DNA from: a virus
DNA: 28,380 bases
Reading direction: 5' to 3' (one strand)
Virus record (IMG/VR): IMGVR_UViG_3300010885_021549
Span: 1 to 28,380 of that record
The number at the start of each line of letters is the position of its first letter. Position 1 is the first letter of the stretch. The position numbers and the translations under genes were made by a program. Below are positions 7,424-15,223 of the stretch, piece by piece. The notes beneath the pieces were generated by a model. The model made no database searches and had not been told where the DNA came from. It was given only the letters and a program-made list of their open reading frames with translations.

Positions 7424-9766
7424 ATGGCTGAAAATAAGAAAATAATAATAGAAGTAGACACCAAAGTAGATGATAAAGATTTAGATAAAGTTTCTGGTAA
7501 CGTCAAGAAAATTGGTGATGGTGCTAGTAAAGCAAAGAAAGGTCTTGATGGTATGTCGGATGGTGCTAAGAAATTAACAACATCCTTCAAAGAAGTCACT
7601 AAGGCTATGGGCTTCATTAAACTATTGGAGATGCTTAAAGATGTCTTTATGCAAAACCAAAAGGTTATGGACCTTGTAGCTACTGCTATGGGTGCTATTA
7701 ATATAGTATTTAACCAAATTGTTGATGTTATTACAAAAGTTGTAGAAAAAGTTGGTGCATTAACTAATGGTTTTGAAGGCACTACTAAAGTTATTAAAGG
7801 TGTTTTTGGCATAGCATTAGATTCATTAAAACTCCAATTCTATTCTATTAAATTAGTTATACAAGAATTACAATTAGCTTGGGAAAACTCATTTTTTGGT
7901 GGTAAAGATCCTGCTAAAATTAAAGAATTAGGTGATAAAATAGATGAAACCAAAGGTAAAATCAAAGAAACTGGTGAAGACATTATTAAAAATGGTAAAC
8001 AAGTTGTTGATAATGCTGGTAAAATGGTTAATGAGTTTGGACAAGTAGTAGAGGGTATTGTTGATGGTGTATCTAAGATTGATCCTTCTAAAGCTTTAGA
8101 TCAATCTAAGGCATTAGTTGCCGCATTAAAGGCTGCTAAAATGGCTACTGCTCAATTGGGTGGTGTTGTTGCTGAATATGAAAGAAAAGAAGAAAAGTTA
8201 AGACAAACCAGAGATGATGCAACCAAATCTATTAAAGAAAGAATAGAAGCAAGTGATAAATTAAAGGGTATTATTAAAGATGAGTCTAAGGCACAATTAG
8301 AATTAGTTAATCTTAATATAAAGGTTGCGCAATTAAACTATAATATAAATAAATCAGATGAGAATGCTGTTGCTTTAAGAGTAGCTAAGAATAAAGTTAA
8401 AGAAGTTGAATCACAAATTGAAGGTAAAGTTACTGAGCAAAAAATGGCTGGTATTGCTATTACTAAAGAACAAGTTGATTTAGATAAATCTGTTATTAAA
8501 GGTGCTCAAGATAGAACTACTAAACAATTAGAGTTTAGTCAATCTTTAATGGATGATAATGTTGCTAAATTAGAGCAACAAAAGGCTAATTTAGAAACAT
8601 TAAAAACTACCGAATTAGTTTATCTTAAAGATAATATAGATCGTTACAAAGAAGGCACACAAGCAAGAGTTGATGCTGAACAAGAATATGCTAATAGAAA
8701 ACAAGAGATAGATAATCAAATTGTTGCCACTGATAAAGCTATTGTTGATAAGAACAAAGCTCTATATAAGAAATCATTAGATGATACATTAGCGGCATTA
8801 CAGGCTAACTTAGATGATATTAATAGAACTAATGTTTTAGGATATAATATAAAGAAAAACTTAATAGAAAAGGCTTGGAAAGAACAGAAGAAGATTTTAG
8901 AAGTTGCTTATGAGGAAGAAAAGAAATTAGCTGGTGATAACTTAGAAGCTTTAATTGCGTTAAAAAAGAAATATGATGCTCAAGTTAAAAAAGCGGATGA
9001 TGATAAAAGACAACAAGATATAGATAATTTTACTAAACAAGTAAATCAATATAAAGAATATGCTAATCAAGTATTAGGTATAGCTACTGATATAGGTGCT
9101 ATATTTGATAATTTAGCAAACCATAAAATTGCTCAATTAGATAGAGAAAATGCGGCATTAGAAAAACAAACATCTAAACAAGCTGAGGAATTAGATAGAC
9201 AAAGAGCGCAAGAAGATGCTAATATAGAAGCTTCTAATATGAGTGCTGAACAAAAAGCTGCGGCACATAAAGCATTAGAAGGTAGAACAATAGCGGAAAA
9301 AAATGCTAATGAAAAGAAAAAGTTTGAAATAGAATTAGCCAATTTTAATGCTACTGAAAAATTAAAAAAGCAAGCATTTAATAGAAATAAAGCATTTCAA
9401 ATAGCTGGAGCTGTTATTAATACAGCGGCTGGTATAACTATGGCATTAGGCACTATGCCTCCACCATATTCTTTTGTTGAAGCTGCTTTAGTTGGTGCTG
9501 CTGGTATAGCACAAATCGCTAAAATAGCAAGTACAACTTATGAAGGTGGAACACCACCAGAGTTAAACACTTTATATGCTTCTCCATCAACAGCGACTAC
9601 ACCATCTTCATCAGGCCCATCTGCTGGCGCAACTGGTAATTTGGGCCAATCACAATTAAAATTACAAAACGATCAATTCAAATATATGAAAGTTCAAGTA
9701 GCTCAAGGTGATATAAGAGATACAATTGGTAAAGTAGAGTTAATAGAAAATAGATCTAAACATTAA
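7424..9766 (+). CDS. Tail tape measure protein
   Basis: This 780-residue protein fits a siphovirus tape measure, which sets tail length and is held by the tail chaperones before tube assembly. It is mostly helical, with long Lys/Glu/Ala/Gln-rich coiled-coil stretches (about 235-430 and 450-680). A hydrophobic segment lies near residues 60-130. The C-terminus has an alanine-rich region (AFQIAGAVINTAAGI, then a GTMPPPYSFVEAALVGAAG stretch) typical of tape measures. By the usual rule of about 1.5 angstroms per residue the tail would be near 115 nm. The two chaperone frames lie downstream, whereas in most phages they precede the tape measure. Confidence 0.85.
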   Translation: MAENKKIIIEVDTKVDDKDLDKVSGNVKKIGDGASKAKKGLDGMSDGAKKLTTSFKEVTKAMGFIKLLEMLKDVFMQNQKVMDLVATAMGAINIVFNQIVDVITKVVEKVGALTNGFEGTTKVIKGVFGIALDSLKLQFYSIKLVIQELQLAWENSFFGGKDPAKIKELGDKIDETKGKIKETGEDIIKNGKQVVDNAGKMVNEFGQVVEGIVDGVSKIDPSKALDQSKALVAALKAAKMATAQLGGVVAEYERKEEKLRQTRDDATKSIKERIEASDKLKGIIKDESKAQLELVNLNIKVAQLNYNINKSDENAVALRVAKNKVKEVESQIEGKVTEQKMAGIAITKEQVDLDKSVIKGAQDRTTKQLEFSQSLMDDNVAKLEQQKANLETLKTTELVYLKDNIDRYKEGTQARVDAEQEYANRKQEIDNQIVATDKAIVDKNKALYKKSLDDTLAALQANLDDINRTNVLGYNIKKNLIEKAWKEQKKILEVAYEEEKKLAGDNLEALIALKKKYDAQVKKADDDKRQQDIDNFTKQVNQYKEYANQVLGIATDIGAIFDNLANHKIAQLDRENAALEKQTSKQAEELDRQRAQEDANIEASNMSAEQKAAAHKALEGRTIAEKNANEKKKFEIELANFNATEKLKKQAFNRNKAFQIAGAVINTAAGITMALGTMPPPYSFVEAALVGAAGIAQIAKIASTTYEGGTPPELNTLYASPSTATTPSSSGPSAGATGNLGQSQLKLQNDQFKYMKVQVAQGDIRDTIGKVELIENRSKH

Positions 9767-9811
9767 AAAAAGATTTTATATATTTAATATATAATAAAAA
9801 GAAATAAAGAT

Positions 9812-10393
9812 ATGAAAAAAGAAATGATACAAGGTGTAGAATTATCTATACCAGAAAATTGGAGTGAAATAAAGTTAAAAGACTTTATGAAAATAATGGA
9901 TTTATATGCTGTATATGATGATATGGTAGAAGAAGAGTTCATAATCAAAATGATTGCTGAATTAACTAATACAAGTCCTGATTTTTATTTTAATAGCGAT
10001 TTAACCGATGACGAAGTTGAAAGATTAATTACTTGTTTAGAACCTTTTAAGACTAAAATGGTACCTGAAAAGGCTGATAGCTTCGAAATTAATGGTACTT
10101 TATATTCATATAATATACCTGATAAATTAACATTTGGTGAAAATGTTTCTATTAAGATTTTAGAAAAACAATCTAAAAGTCAATATGAAGGATGGTTAAA
10201 TATATTATCTATTATCATTAGACCAGCAACTGAATCTAAAAATGAGTTTGGTGATACAATCTATAATGTAGAACCGTTTAATGGTGATATAGAAACTATT
10301 AAAAGAAGGAAACAATTGTTATTAAATATACCTTGTGATGCTGCTTTGTGGATTATAGAGGCTTTTATGAGTGGGAAAAGCTTATCTTCATAA
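9812..10393 (+). CDS. Tail assembly chaperone, first frame (G-like)
   Basis: This 193-residue protein, next to the tape measure and overlapping a second frame, fits the gpG-type tail assembly chaperone. Such proteins coat the tape measure during tail assembly. It begins MKKEMIQGVELSIPENW and is acidic and helical. A related protein extended by the next frame would be the G-T form. The ATG follows a leader (TATAATAAAAAGAAATAAAGAT) similar to those before 23525 and before the leftward genes starting at 23100 and 21122. Assignment rests on size, position and the overlapping frame pair rather than a strong motif. Confidence 0.65.
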   Translation: MKKEMIQGVELSIPENWSEIKLKDFMKIMDLYAVYDDMVEEEFIIKMIAELTNTSPDFYFNSDLTDDEVERLITCLEPFKTKMVPEKADSFEINGTLYSYNIPDKLTFGENVSIKILEKQSKSQYEGWLNILSIIIRPATESKNEFGDTIYNVEPFNGDIETIKRRKQLLLNIPCDAALWIIEAFMSGKSLSS

Positions 10394-10626
10394 ATTATGA
10401 AATAATCTTTTCCCTACCGACATCAGCACAAACTAATAGAGTAGCTGTTGATGAAATGCCAGAACATTTGAATTGGATCGCTATGGTTGATAGACTTGCT
10501 AATGGTGATATAACTAAATATGAAGCTATATATAACTTATCATATGCGGAATGTTTAACTACTATGGCTTATTGGCATCACAGAGATAAGTATAACAACA
10601 ACATAAATAAAAAAATGAATAAATAA
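10348..10626 (+). CDS. Tail assembly chaperone, second frame (T-like), probably made by -1 frameshift
   Basis: This frame is in the -1 register relative to the preceding chaperone and overlaps its last 46 nt. Its first possible start is a GTG at 10348; the first ATG is 36 codons in. A stop in this register at 10336-10338 limits entry to 10339-10393. The T-like region reads MPEHLNWIAMVDRLANGD, then ITKYEAIYNLSYAEC, a helical end typical of the extended chaperone. GGGAAAAG (10373-10380) lies in the overlap, but its phase does not give cognate tandem slippage. CTTTTAT (10362-10368) would allow one Phe tRNA to re-pair perfectly. Alternatives are GTG initiation or re-initiation. Confidence 0.6.
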   Translation: MDYRGFYEWEKLIFINYEIIFSLPTSAQTNRVAVDEMPEHLNWIAMVDRLANGDITKYEAIYNLSYAECLTTMAYWHHRDKYNNNINKKMNK

Positions 10627-10628
10627 TT

Positions 10629-11774
10629 ATGAAAAAAAGTAAAATTAGGATGACCGATTTACCAATCTATGATATAACTATTGAGGAAGATAGTAATCAA
10701 GGTATTCAATTGGTATCATTAGTTAAAGATCCAGCTATTGAAGTTAAAGGTATGTATTTTTCTAATCTTGATTTATCAACCGAACAATCTTATGAATTCA
10801 AAGCTATACCAGAACAACAAATAGTTTGTGGCCCAGCTATGATTCCCAACCGTAAGATTCTTCGTAAGAACCAAAATGGAGATATGTATTATGTTCGTTT
10901 TAGTGAAGAAGTTATTACTCAAATGGTTGATAAGTTTAATAGAGAAAATAATAATAAAGCTATTAATGTTGACCATACAGAGATAATGGCACCTGCTTTT
11001 ATTAGAGCAAACTGGCAAATTGAAGATTCTAACTATGATAAGTCTAAATTATATGGTTTTAATTTACCAAAGAAATCTTGGTTTATTGAAGTTAAAATTG
11101 AAGACAAAACTTTTTGGGAAAGTGAAGTAAAAGATGCTAATAGATTTTCTTTTTCTATTGAAGGATTAATGGGTCAAGAATTAGTTGAAATGGTTGAAGA
11201 ACAATTATCATTTGATGAGTTTATTGATTCATTAAGCGATATGGAACTATTAGAATTAATGTCTTTTGCTGACGAACCATATAATTTACCACCTGATAAT
11301 CCAGATTCAACTTGGCATACACATCCAAATTGTAAATGTTCTTTCAAAGGCTCAACTTGGACAAGCGTTCCATCAGGTGATGGTTTATATCCTTGTGATA
11401 AATGTTTAGATATGGCTAAACAATATAGAAAGGCACAAAGAAGTGGTAAAAGAAGTGGTTATTCTGCTATACAAAATATATCATTTGATTATGATGGTAC
11501 TTTATCTGAACCAAAAGTTCAAGCAATAGCCGAAGATTGTATATTAAATGATAATAATGTTTATATAATTACTAAAAGAAGTCCAACAGATAGTAAAGAA
11601 GTTTTTGATACAGCTATGAAATTAGGTATTAAAAAAAGTAATATAATTTTTACTAATGGTGAACCAAAATGGTCTTATTTAATAGATTGTAATATAGATA
11701 CACATTATGATGATATGCAAGATGAAATAGAACAAATGAAACAAAAAACCTCTACTAAATTAATTAAAGTATAA
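10629..11774 (+). CDS. Capsid maturation protease (XkdF-like) fused to a HAD-like domain
   Basis: This 381-residue protein lies just before scaffold and major capsid genes. Residues about 25-185 resemble the XkdF-type putative serine protease, with a VDHTE motif (H116) and a RFSFSIEGLM strand (candidate S174 or S176). Such enzymes cleave scaffold during capsid maturation. Residues about 215-262 carry a WHTHPNCKC motif (like the HPNCRC end of Mu F/SPP1 gp7 head-morphogenesis proteins) and a C256-x2-C259 pair, probably zinc-binding. Residues 284-370 form a small HAD-like domain: FDYDGT (D287, D289), IITKR (motif II), K347 and DD at 361-362. Head proteases do not normally carry this domain. No stop or frameshift separates the parts. 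Confidence 0.7.
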   Translation: MKKSKIRMTDLPIYDITIEEDSNQGIQLVSLVKDPAIEVKGMYFSNLDLSTEQSYEFKAIPEQQIVCGPAMIPNRKILRKNQNGDMYYVRFSEEVITQMVDKFNRENNNKAINVDHTEIMAPAFIRANWQIEDSNYDKSKLYGFNLPKKSWFIEVKIEDKTFWESEVKDANRFSFSIEGLMGQELVEMVEEQLSFDEFIDSLSDMELLELMSFADEPYNLPPDNPDSTWHTHPNCKCSFKGSTWTSVPSGDGLYPCDKCLDMAKQYRKAQRSGKRSGYSAIQNISFDYDGTLSEPKVQAIAEDCILNDNNVYIITKRSPTDSKEVFDTAMKLGIKKSNIIFTNGEPKWSYLIDCNIDTHYDDMQDEIEQMKQKTSTKLIKV

Positions 11775-11840
11775 TACAAAAGAGGAACAAGGTATAGGTA
11801 TATATATCAAATATATCTAATAAAAAAATAGGATAAAAAA

Positions 11841-12467
11841 ATGAATAGAAACGAAACAATTAAATCTATTAAAGAAAGTTTGAAGAAGTTATTTTCTGCG
11901 GAAGAAAAGACTTTCTCTGATTTTGTTTTAACTGATGGAACGAAGATTACATCTTCTGCTTCTGATTTGGAAATTGGCGTTGAGGTTTATGCTGTTGATG
12001 ATATGGGTAATCAAACACCGTTAAATGATGGTGATTATGTGTTAAATGATGGTAGAACAATCACTGTTGTTGCTAATGCGATTACAAACATATCAGGAAA
12101 TGCTGATACAACCGAAGCTGAAACACCTGTTTCAGATGCTAATGTCGCTAACACAGCTATGGCTGATGGTTTAGCTGATAAACCAGCGGATGAAGGAGAT
12201 TTAGCAAGTAGAGTTACTGATTTAGAAGCACAATTAGAGGAAATCTTGAATATGCTTAAAACTATGTCGGAAGGAACGGCTCAAGCTCAATCACAAATGA
12301 TGAGTGCTGTTAACAAAATTAGCGGTGAACCTGGTGCCGAAGCAATTAAACCTGCTAAAATAGGTTATGAGGAATATAATTCTAAAAAAATTAATTCTAA
12401 AAAGAATATGGGTGAGATTGAAGAGTTAAGATCTTTAATCGCAAACAAAAACAAAGTAAACTTTTAA
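11841..12467 (+). CDS. Capsid scaffold / head assembly protein candidate
   Basis: This 208-residue acidic protein lies between the protease and the major capsid gene, the usual place of the scaffold. Residues about 20-80 look like a small beta domain (repeated NDG turns). The middle is a low-complexity Ala/Asp/Thr linker. Residues about 123-165 form a predicted coiled coil (SRVTDLEAQLEEILNMLKTM), followed by a basic C-terminal end that may contact the capsid shell. The gene starts 66 nt after the protease gene and ends 25 nt before the capsid gene. Scaffold function is inferred from position and coiled coil; there is no specific motif. Confidence 0.6.
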   Translation: MNRNETIKSIKESLKKLFSAEEKTFSDFVLTDGTKITSSASDLEIGVEVYAVDDMGNQTPLNDGDYVLNDGRTITVVANAITNISGNADTTEAETPVSDANVANTAMADGLADKPADEGDLASRVTDLEAQLEEILNMLKTMSEGTAQAQSQMMSAVNKISGEPGAEAIKPAKIGYEEYNSKKINSKKNMGEIEELRSLIANKNKVNF

Positions 12468-12492
12468 GTTAAATAAAAAAAACAAATAAAAA

Positions 12493-13509
12493 ATGGCTTA
12501 CAATTCAACCGTAATTACTTCTGCCCTTACTAAATATGTTGACCAATTGTCTATGGACTTGGTTAGAGAAATGGTATTACAAGGTAGAACACAACAATTT
12601 ATTAGTGTTCAAACTGGCGTTAAATATGCTGATGCATTAAACATTATGACTTCAAACTTAGTCGTTCAACCAGCTGGTTGTGGATTAATAAGTGCTTCTG
12701 GTTCAGTAACACTTACACAAAACAATTTACAAGTTTGTCCTCTAATGGTAGAAGAACAAATCTGTATGCAAGGCGCTGGTTCATTAGAGCAATACTGGAC
12801 TGGTATGACTTTGAAGAAAGGTTCTTACTATGATGAACTTGGACCAGAAATGTTCGCTAAGCAATATGTTGCTGATAAAGTGGATAAAATACAAGGTGTT
12901 ATTGACGACCTTATATGGGTTGGTGCTTCAACAGGTACTCCATATACAGCGGATCCAAATATGGTTCAGTGTAATGGTTTCTTAAAATTATTTGATGGTT
13001 CTTACAACACATCAATTAATACAGTTGGTGCTACAAACTCAACTTACCCAACTCCAAATGGTTATACTTTCTCTGGTGCTATCACAGTTAATAACGCTAT
13101 TGATATAGTAGATGCTATGGCTTCTGCTTTACCTCAAGACCTTTGGGATCAAGAAGATTTAACTTTATTCTTGTCTTACGCTCAGTTTAGAACTTATGTA
13201 AGAGCATTAAGAGGTTCAAATCCAATTGCTTACAACTTCCCAGCGTTAGAATCTGATGGTTCTTTAGCTTACTCTATCTACCACCCAGGTACGAACATAA
13301 GATTACTTGCTACAAGAGGTCTTAAAGGTTCAAATAGAATGATATTAACTTCTGCTAAAAATCTTTACTTCGGTACAGATATGCAAAATGATTACGAATC
13401 TTTCAGAATCTGGAAATCAGAAGACTTTAACTCTATATTCTTCAGAGCAATCTGGAAGCAAGGTGTTCAAGTAGCTTATCCTTCATACATTGTATCTTAC
13501 AACGGATAA
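12493..13509 (+). CDS. Major capsid protein, HK97-like fold
   Basis: This 338-residue protein follows protease and scaffold and is followed by the tail tube gene, as expected for the major capsid protein. It starts with a helical region (TSALTKYVDQLSMDLVREMV). A middle part with LGPEMFAKQYVADKVDKIQG resembles the spine-helix region of HK97-like shells. The C-terminal strands read GSNRMILTSAKNLYFGTDMQND, then WKSEDFNSIFFRAIWKQGVQVAYP, a pattern I recognise from capsid proteins of Bacteroidetes tailed phages. Its codon use includes more C-ending codons (AAC, TAC, TTC) than its neighbours, consistent with high expression. No stretch suggests a cleaved N-terminal delta domain, in keeping with a separate scaffold. 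Confidence 0.82.
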   Translation: MAYNSTVITSALTKYVDQLSMDLVREMVLQGRTQQFISVQTGVKYADALNIMTSNLVVQPAGCGLISASGSVTLTQNNLQVCPLMVEEQICMQGAGSLEQYWTGMTLKKGSYYDELGPEMFAKQYVADKVDKIQGVIDDLIWVGASTGTPYTADPNMVQCNGFLKLFDGSYNTSINTVGATNSTYPTPNGYTFSGAITVNNAIDIVDAMASALPQDLWDQEDLTLFLSYAQFRTYVRALRGSNPIAYNFPALESDGSLAYSIYHPGTNIRLLATRGLKGSNRMILTSAKNLYFGTDMQNDYESFRIWKSEDFNSIFFRAIWKQGVQVAYPSYIVSYNG

Positions 13510-13529
13510 TAAAAAAATAAAGAATATGC

Positions 13530-13549
13530 GGGTGAGCTTCGGCTCACCC
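13530..13549 (+). terminator. Hairpin after the capsid gene, possible partial terminator or mRNA stabiliser
   Basis: GGGTGAGC (13530-13537) and GCTCACCC (13542-13549) form a perfect 8-bp stem closed by a TTCG tetraloop. It sits 20 nt after the capsid stop and 33 nt before the tail tube start. Only TATTATT follows, so termination would be weak. A stable stem of this kind could raise capsid mRNA half-life. Confidence 0.6.
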
Positions 13550-13582
13550 TATTATTCATAGAAAAATAATAACATAAAAACT

Positions 13583-14107
13583 ATGGCTTGTATATTAACA
13601 TCTGGTTACACATTACCTTGTAAAGGTATTGCTGGTATTCAAGAAGTCTACATTGGCACTTGGAATGATGGTTCATTAACTTATACTACTGGTACAACCG
13701 CTTCTAATCTTAATCAGATTACAGCATTTACTGGTGCAACCGTCTCTTTCTATAAGTTCCAACAAACAATTGAAACTGGTTCTCTTACTGAAACTGGTAA
13801 CTATAACGAACAAAATGGTACTGCATATTATGATCAGGTAGTAGAAATTACCGTTCATAATGTAAACCAAACATTAAACGATCAAATGAACACACTTGGT
13901 AGAGGTAGATGGAGAATTATTGTCCTTGACTCTAACGGAAACTATTTCTTAGTGGGTAAAGTAAATCCTGTATCTGTTACAGCATTAACAGGTGGCTTAG
14001 GTAAAGCATATGGTGACTTAAATGGTTACACAATTACCTTCACCGGCAAGGAATACGATGTACTTACACAAGTAACATCAACTGCTGCGGCTTCTGTAAT
14101 TTCTTAA
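13583..14107 (+). CDS. Major tail tube protein candidate
   Basis: This 174-residue protein has the length and beta-rich pattern of a siphovirus tail tube subunit. It begins MACILTSGYTLPCKGIAGIQ. From about residue 80 a run of alternating beta strands follows: VVEITVHNVNQ, a helix, RWRIIVLDSNGNYFLVGK, then GYTITFTGKEYD. The VLDSNGNYFLVGK strand pair and the late TITFTGKE strand are typical of tail tube or related Hcp-like folds. Like the capsid gene it uses more C-ending codons than other genes, as expected for an abundant protein, and it is flanked by a stable hairpin upstream and a strong terminator downstream. A head-decoration role is the main alternative. Confidence 0.6.
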   Translation: MACILTSGYTLPCKGIAGIQEVYIGTWNDGSLTYTTGTTASNLNQITAFTGATVSFYKFQQTIETGSLTETGNYNEQNGTAYYDQVVEITVHNVNQTLNDQMNTLGRGRWRIIVLDSNGNYFLVGKVNPVSVTALTGGLGKAYGDLNGYTITFTGKEYDVLTQVTSTAAASVIS

Positions 14108-14136
14108 TTCATATCTTTTTAACAAAGAAGCAACTT

Positions 14137-14162
14137 AAAACACCTGTAAAAAGGTGTTTTTT
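14137..14162 (+). terminator. Rho-independent terminator after the tail tube gene
   Basis: AAAACACC (14137-14144) pairs with GGTGTTTT (14153-14160) around an 8-nt loop, followed by further T. It closes the protease-scaffold-capsid-tube segment before the small genes that lead to the portal. Confidence 0.8.
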
Positions 14163-14189
14163 GTGTTTATTTAATTTAATATATATTAT

Positions 14190-14522
14190 ATGAAAAAATA
14201 CACATATAAAGTTTGTTCTCTTTGTAAAGAGGATAAAATAGAGAACAGAAATCCTTATTGTAAGGAATGTTCAAGAGAATATAGTAAGCGATATAGGCTA
14301 CTTAAAAAGTCAAAACCAAATATAAATATGGATGGTTTAGGCACATTTATTAAAAAGATAGAAGGACAAAATCTTGATGTTGATTTTAGTGATATAAACA
14401 ATATATTATTCTTTTATGAAATAATAACCACAAATATAAATGAATATGATCACTATAATAGTGGTAAACAAATTAAACTAATGTGGGATAGAATTAATAT
14501 ATACTATAAAAGAAATCTATAA
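14190..14522 (+). CDS. Small zinc-ribbon protein
   Basis: This 110-residue protein starts with two CxxC knuckles (C9-x2-C12 and C24-x2-C27) followed by a Lys/Arg-rich helix (SREYSKRYRLLKKSK), a form seen in many small phage proteins and in zinc fingers linked to endonucleases. The C-terminal 60 residues are acidic and helical with no known motif. It begins 27 nt after the terminator behind the tail tube gene and has its own AT leader, so it may be separately transcribed. Two other small proteins in the window (19149-19415 and 21172-21396) share the same N-terminal knuckle pair. Nucleic-acid binding is likely; function unknown. Confidence 0.6.
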   Translation: MKKYTYKVCSLCKEDKIENRNPYCKECSREYSKRYRLLKKSKPNINMDGLGTFIKKIEGQNLDVDFSDINNILFFYEIITTNINEYDHYNSGKQIKLMWDRINIYYKRNL

Positions 14523-14541
14523 CAAAAAAATATATAACATT

Positions 14542-14727
14542 ATGAAAATAAAAGAAGAGTTCTTGGATGTAAATATAGGTGATCCATTAACAAGAAAAGA
14601 AATCTTGGTTAGATTTATACCAATTGAATTATATGATTATTACTTTAATAATGGCTACTCTATTCTATTTGAGGAAGAAATACCACAAGAGGAAATTACA
14701 AAAACAAAAACAAAAAATGATATTTAA
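14542..14727 (+). CDS. Small acidic protein of unknown function
   Basis: This 61-residue protein (MKIKEEFLDVNIGDPLTRKE, then an RFIPIELYDYYFNNGY segment) has an acidic middle and an Ile/Thr/Lys tail. Similar short proteins occur near the portal in Bacteroidetes phages, but I cannot name a family. It follows the zinc-ribbon gene by 19 nt with an AT leader (AAATATATAACATT). Its last 11 nt overlap the start of the collapsed GIY-YIG frame, so the TKTKTKNDI end may be altered by the event that removed most of that gene. Confidence 0.55.
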   Translation: MKIKEEFLDVNIGDPLTRKEILVRFIPIELYDYYFNNGYSILFEEEIPQEEITKTKTKNDI

Positions 14728-14794
14728 AATTGGTTATATATATAAGATACAATCGCCTAGTAATAAAATATATATAGGTCAAACCCTTGGATAA
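14717..14794 (+). pseudogene. Remnant of a GIY-YIG endonuclease
   Basis: ATG at 14717 opens a 25-codon frame whose product contains GYIYKIQSPSNKIYIGQT, the N-terminal half of the GIY-YIG domain (the G-IY and YIG strands), then LG and TAA at 14792. A full endonuclease would continue past 90 residues and carry the catalytic Arg, Glu and Asn, which are absent. A short coding-like tail in another frame (NGEYKKNKVI, stop overlapping the ATG at 14822) follows. The simplest history is an internal deletion that left the first and last parts of a homing endonuclease gene. Confidence 0.7.
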
Positions 14795-14821
14795 TGGTGA
14801 ATATAAAAAGAATAAAGTAAT

Positions 14822-15217
14822 ATGATATATTTAGAAACAGGATTAAACACTATAACATTAACTTTGTATGAGAAAACTACACAATTTCCTCCTTATTATA
14901 CCTTTCAATTGGTTAGAAAAGGCACATTTGATGATGTTATATTCTACCAAGAAGATAATTCACCTATACCTTACTATTGGAATTCATTTACAATTTCTGT
15001 TGCTACACCAGTTGGTTTAACATCAGGTATTATAGATGTAAATAGCGGTGAGTGGACATATAATGTTTATCAAATGGCTACTCCTTATGATTTAGACTTA
15101 AATAATTCATTAGGTTTAGTTGAAACAGGTATATGTATAGTTAATGGTAGTTTTTCTAATAATGAAAGTTATAGAGGAACTATGAACGATACAATTACTT
15201 ACTATAAAAATATGTAA
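14822..15217 (+). CDS. Virion structural protein candidate upstream of the portal
   Basis: This 131-residue protein is beta-rich (LNTITLTLYEKTTQFPPYYT, FQLVRKGTFDDVIF, FTISVATPVGLTSG, GEWTYNVYQMATP). The pattern of an F-QLVRK-T strand, a PYYWNSFTIS segment, a glycine turn and GEWTYNVY recurs in small structural proteins of Bacteroidetes phages. The later LVETGICIVNG strand supports this. The gene ends 6 nt before the portal start. A head-tail joining or tail role is possible. The start at 14822 is supported by overlap of its ATG with the stop of the degraded frame upstream. Confidence 0.5.
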   Translation: MIYLETGLNTITLTLYEKTTQFPPYYTFQLVRKGTFDDVIFYQEDNSPIPYYWNSFTISVATPVGLTSGIIDVNSGEWTYNVYQMATPYDLDLNNSLGLVETGICIVNGSFSNNESYRGTMNDTITYYKNM

Positions 15218-15223
15218 AAAAAT

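Noticed and set aside
7399-7812. Leftward open frame of 137 codons opposite the tape measure start
   Set aside because: It lies wholly against a well supported gene, has no leader, and its low-complexity Ser/Thr/Ile composition is the complement of Lys/Gly/Asp-rich coding.
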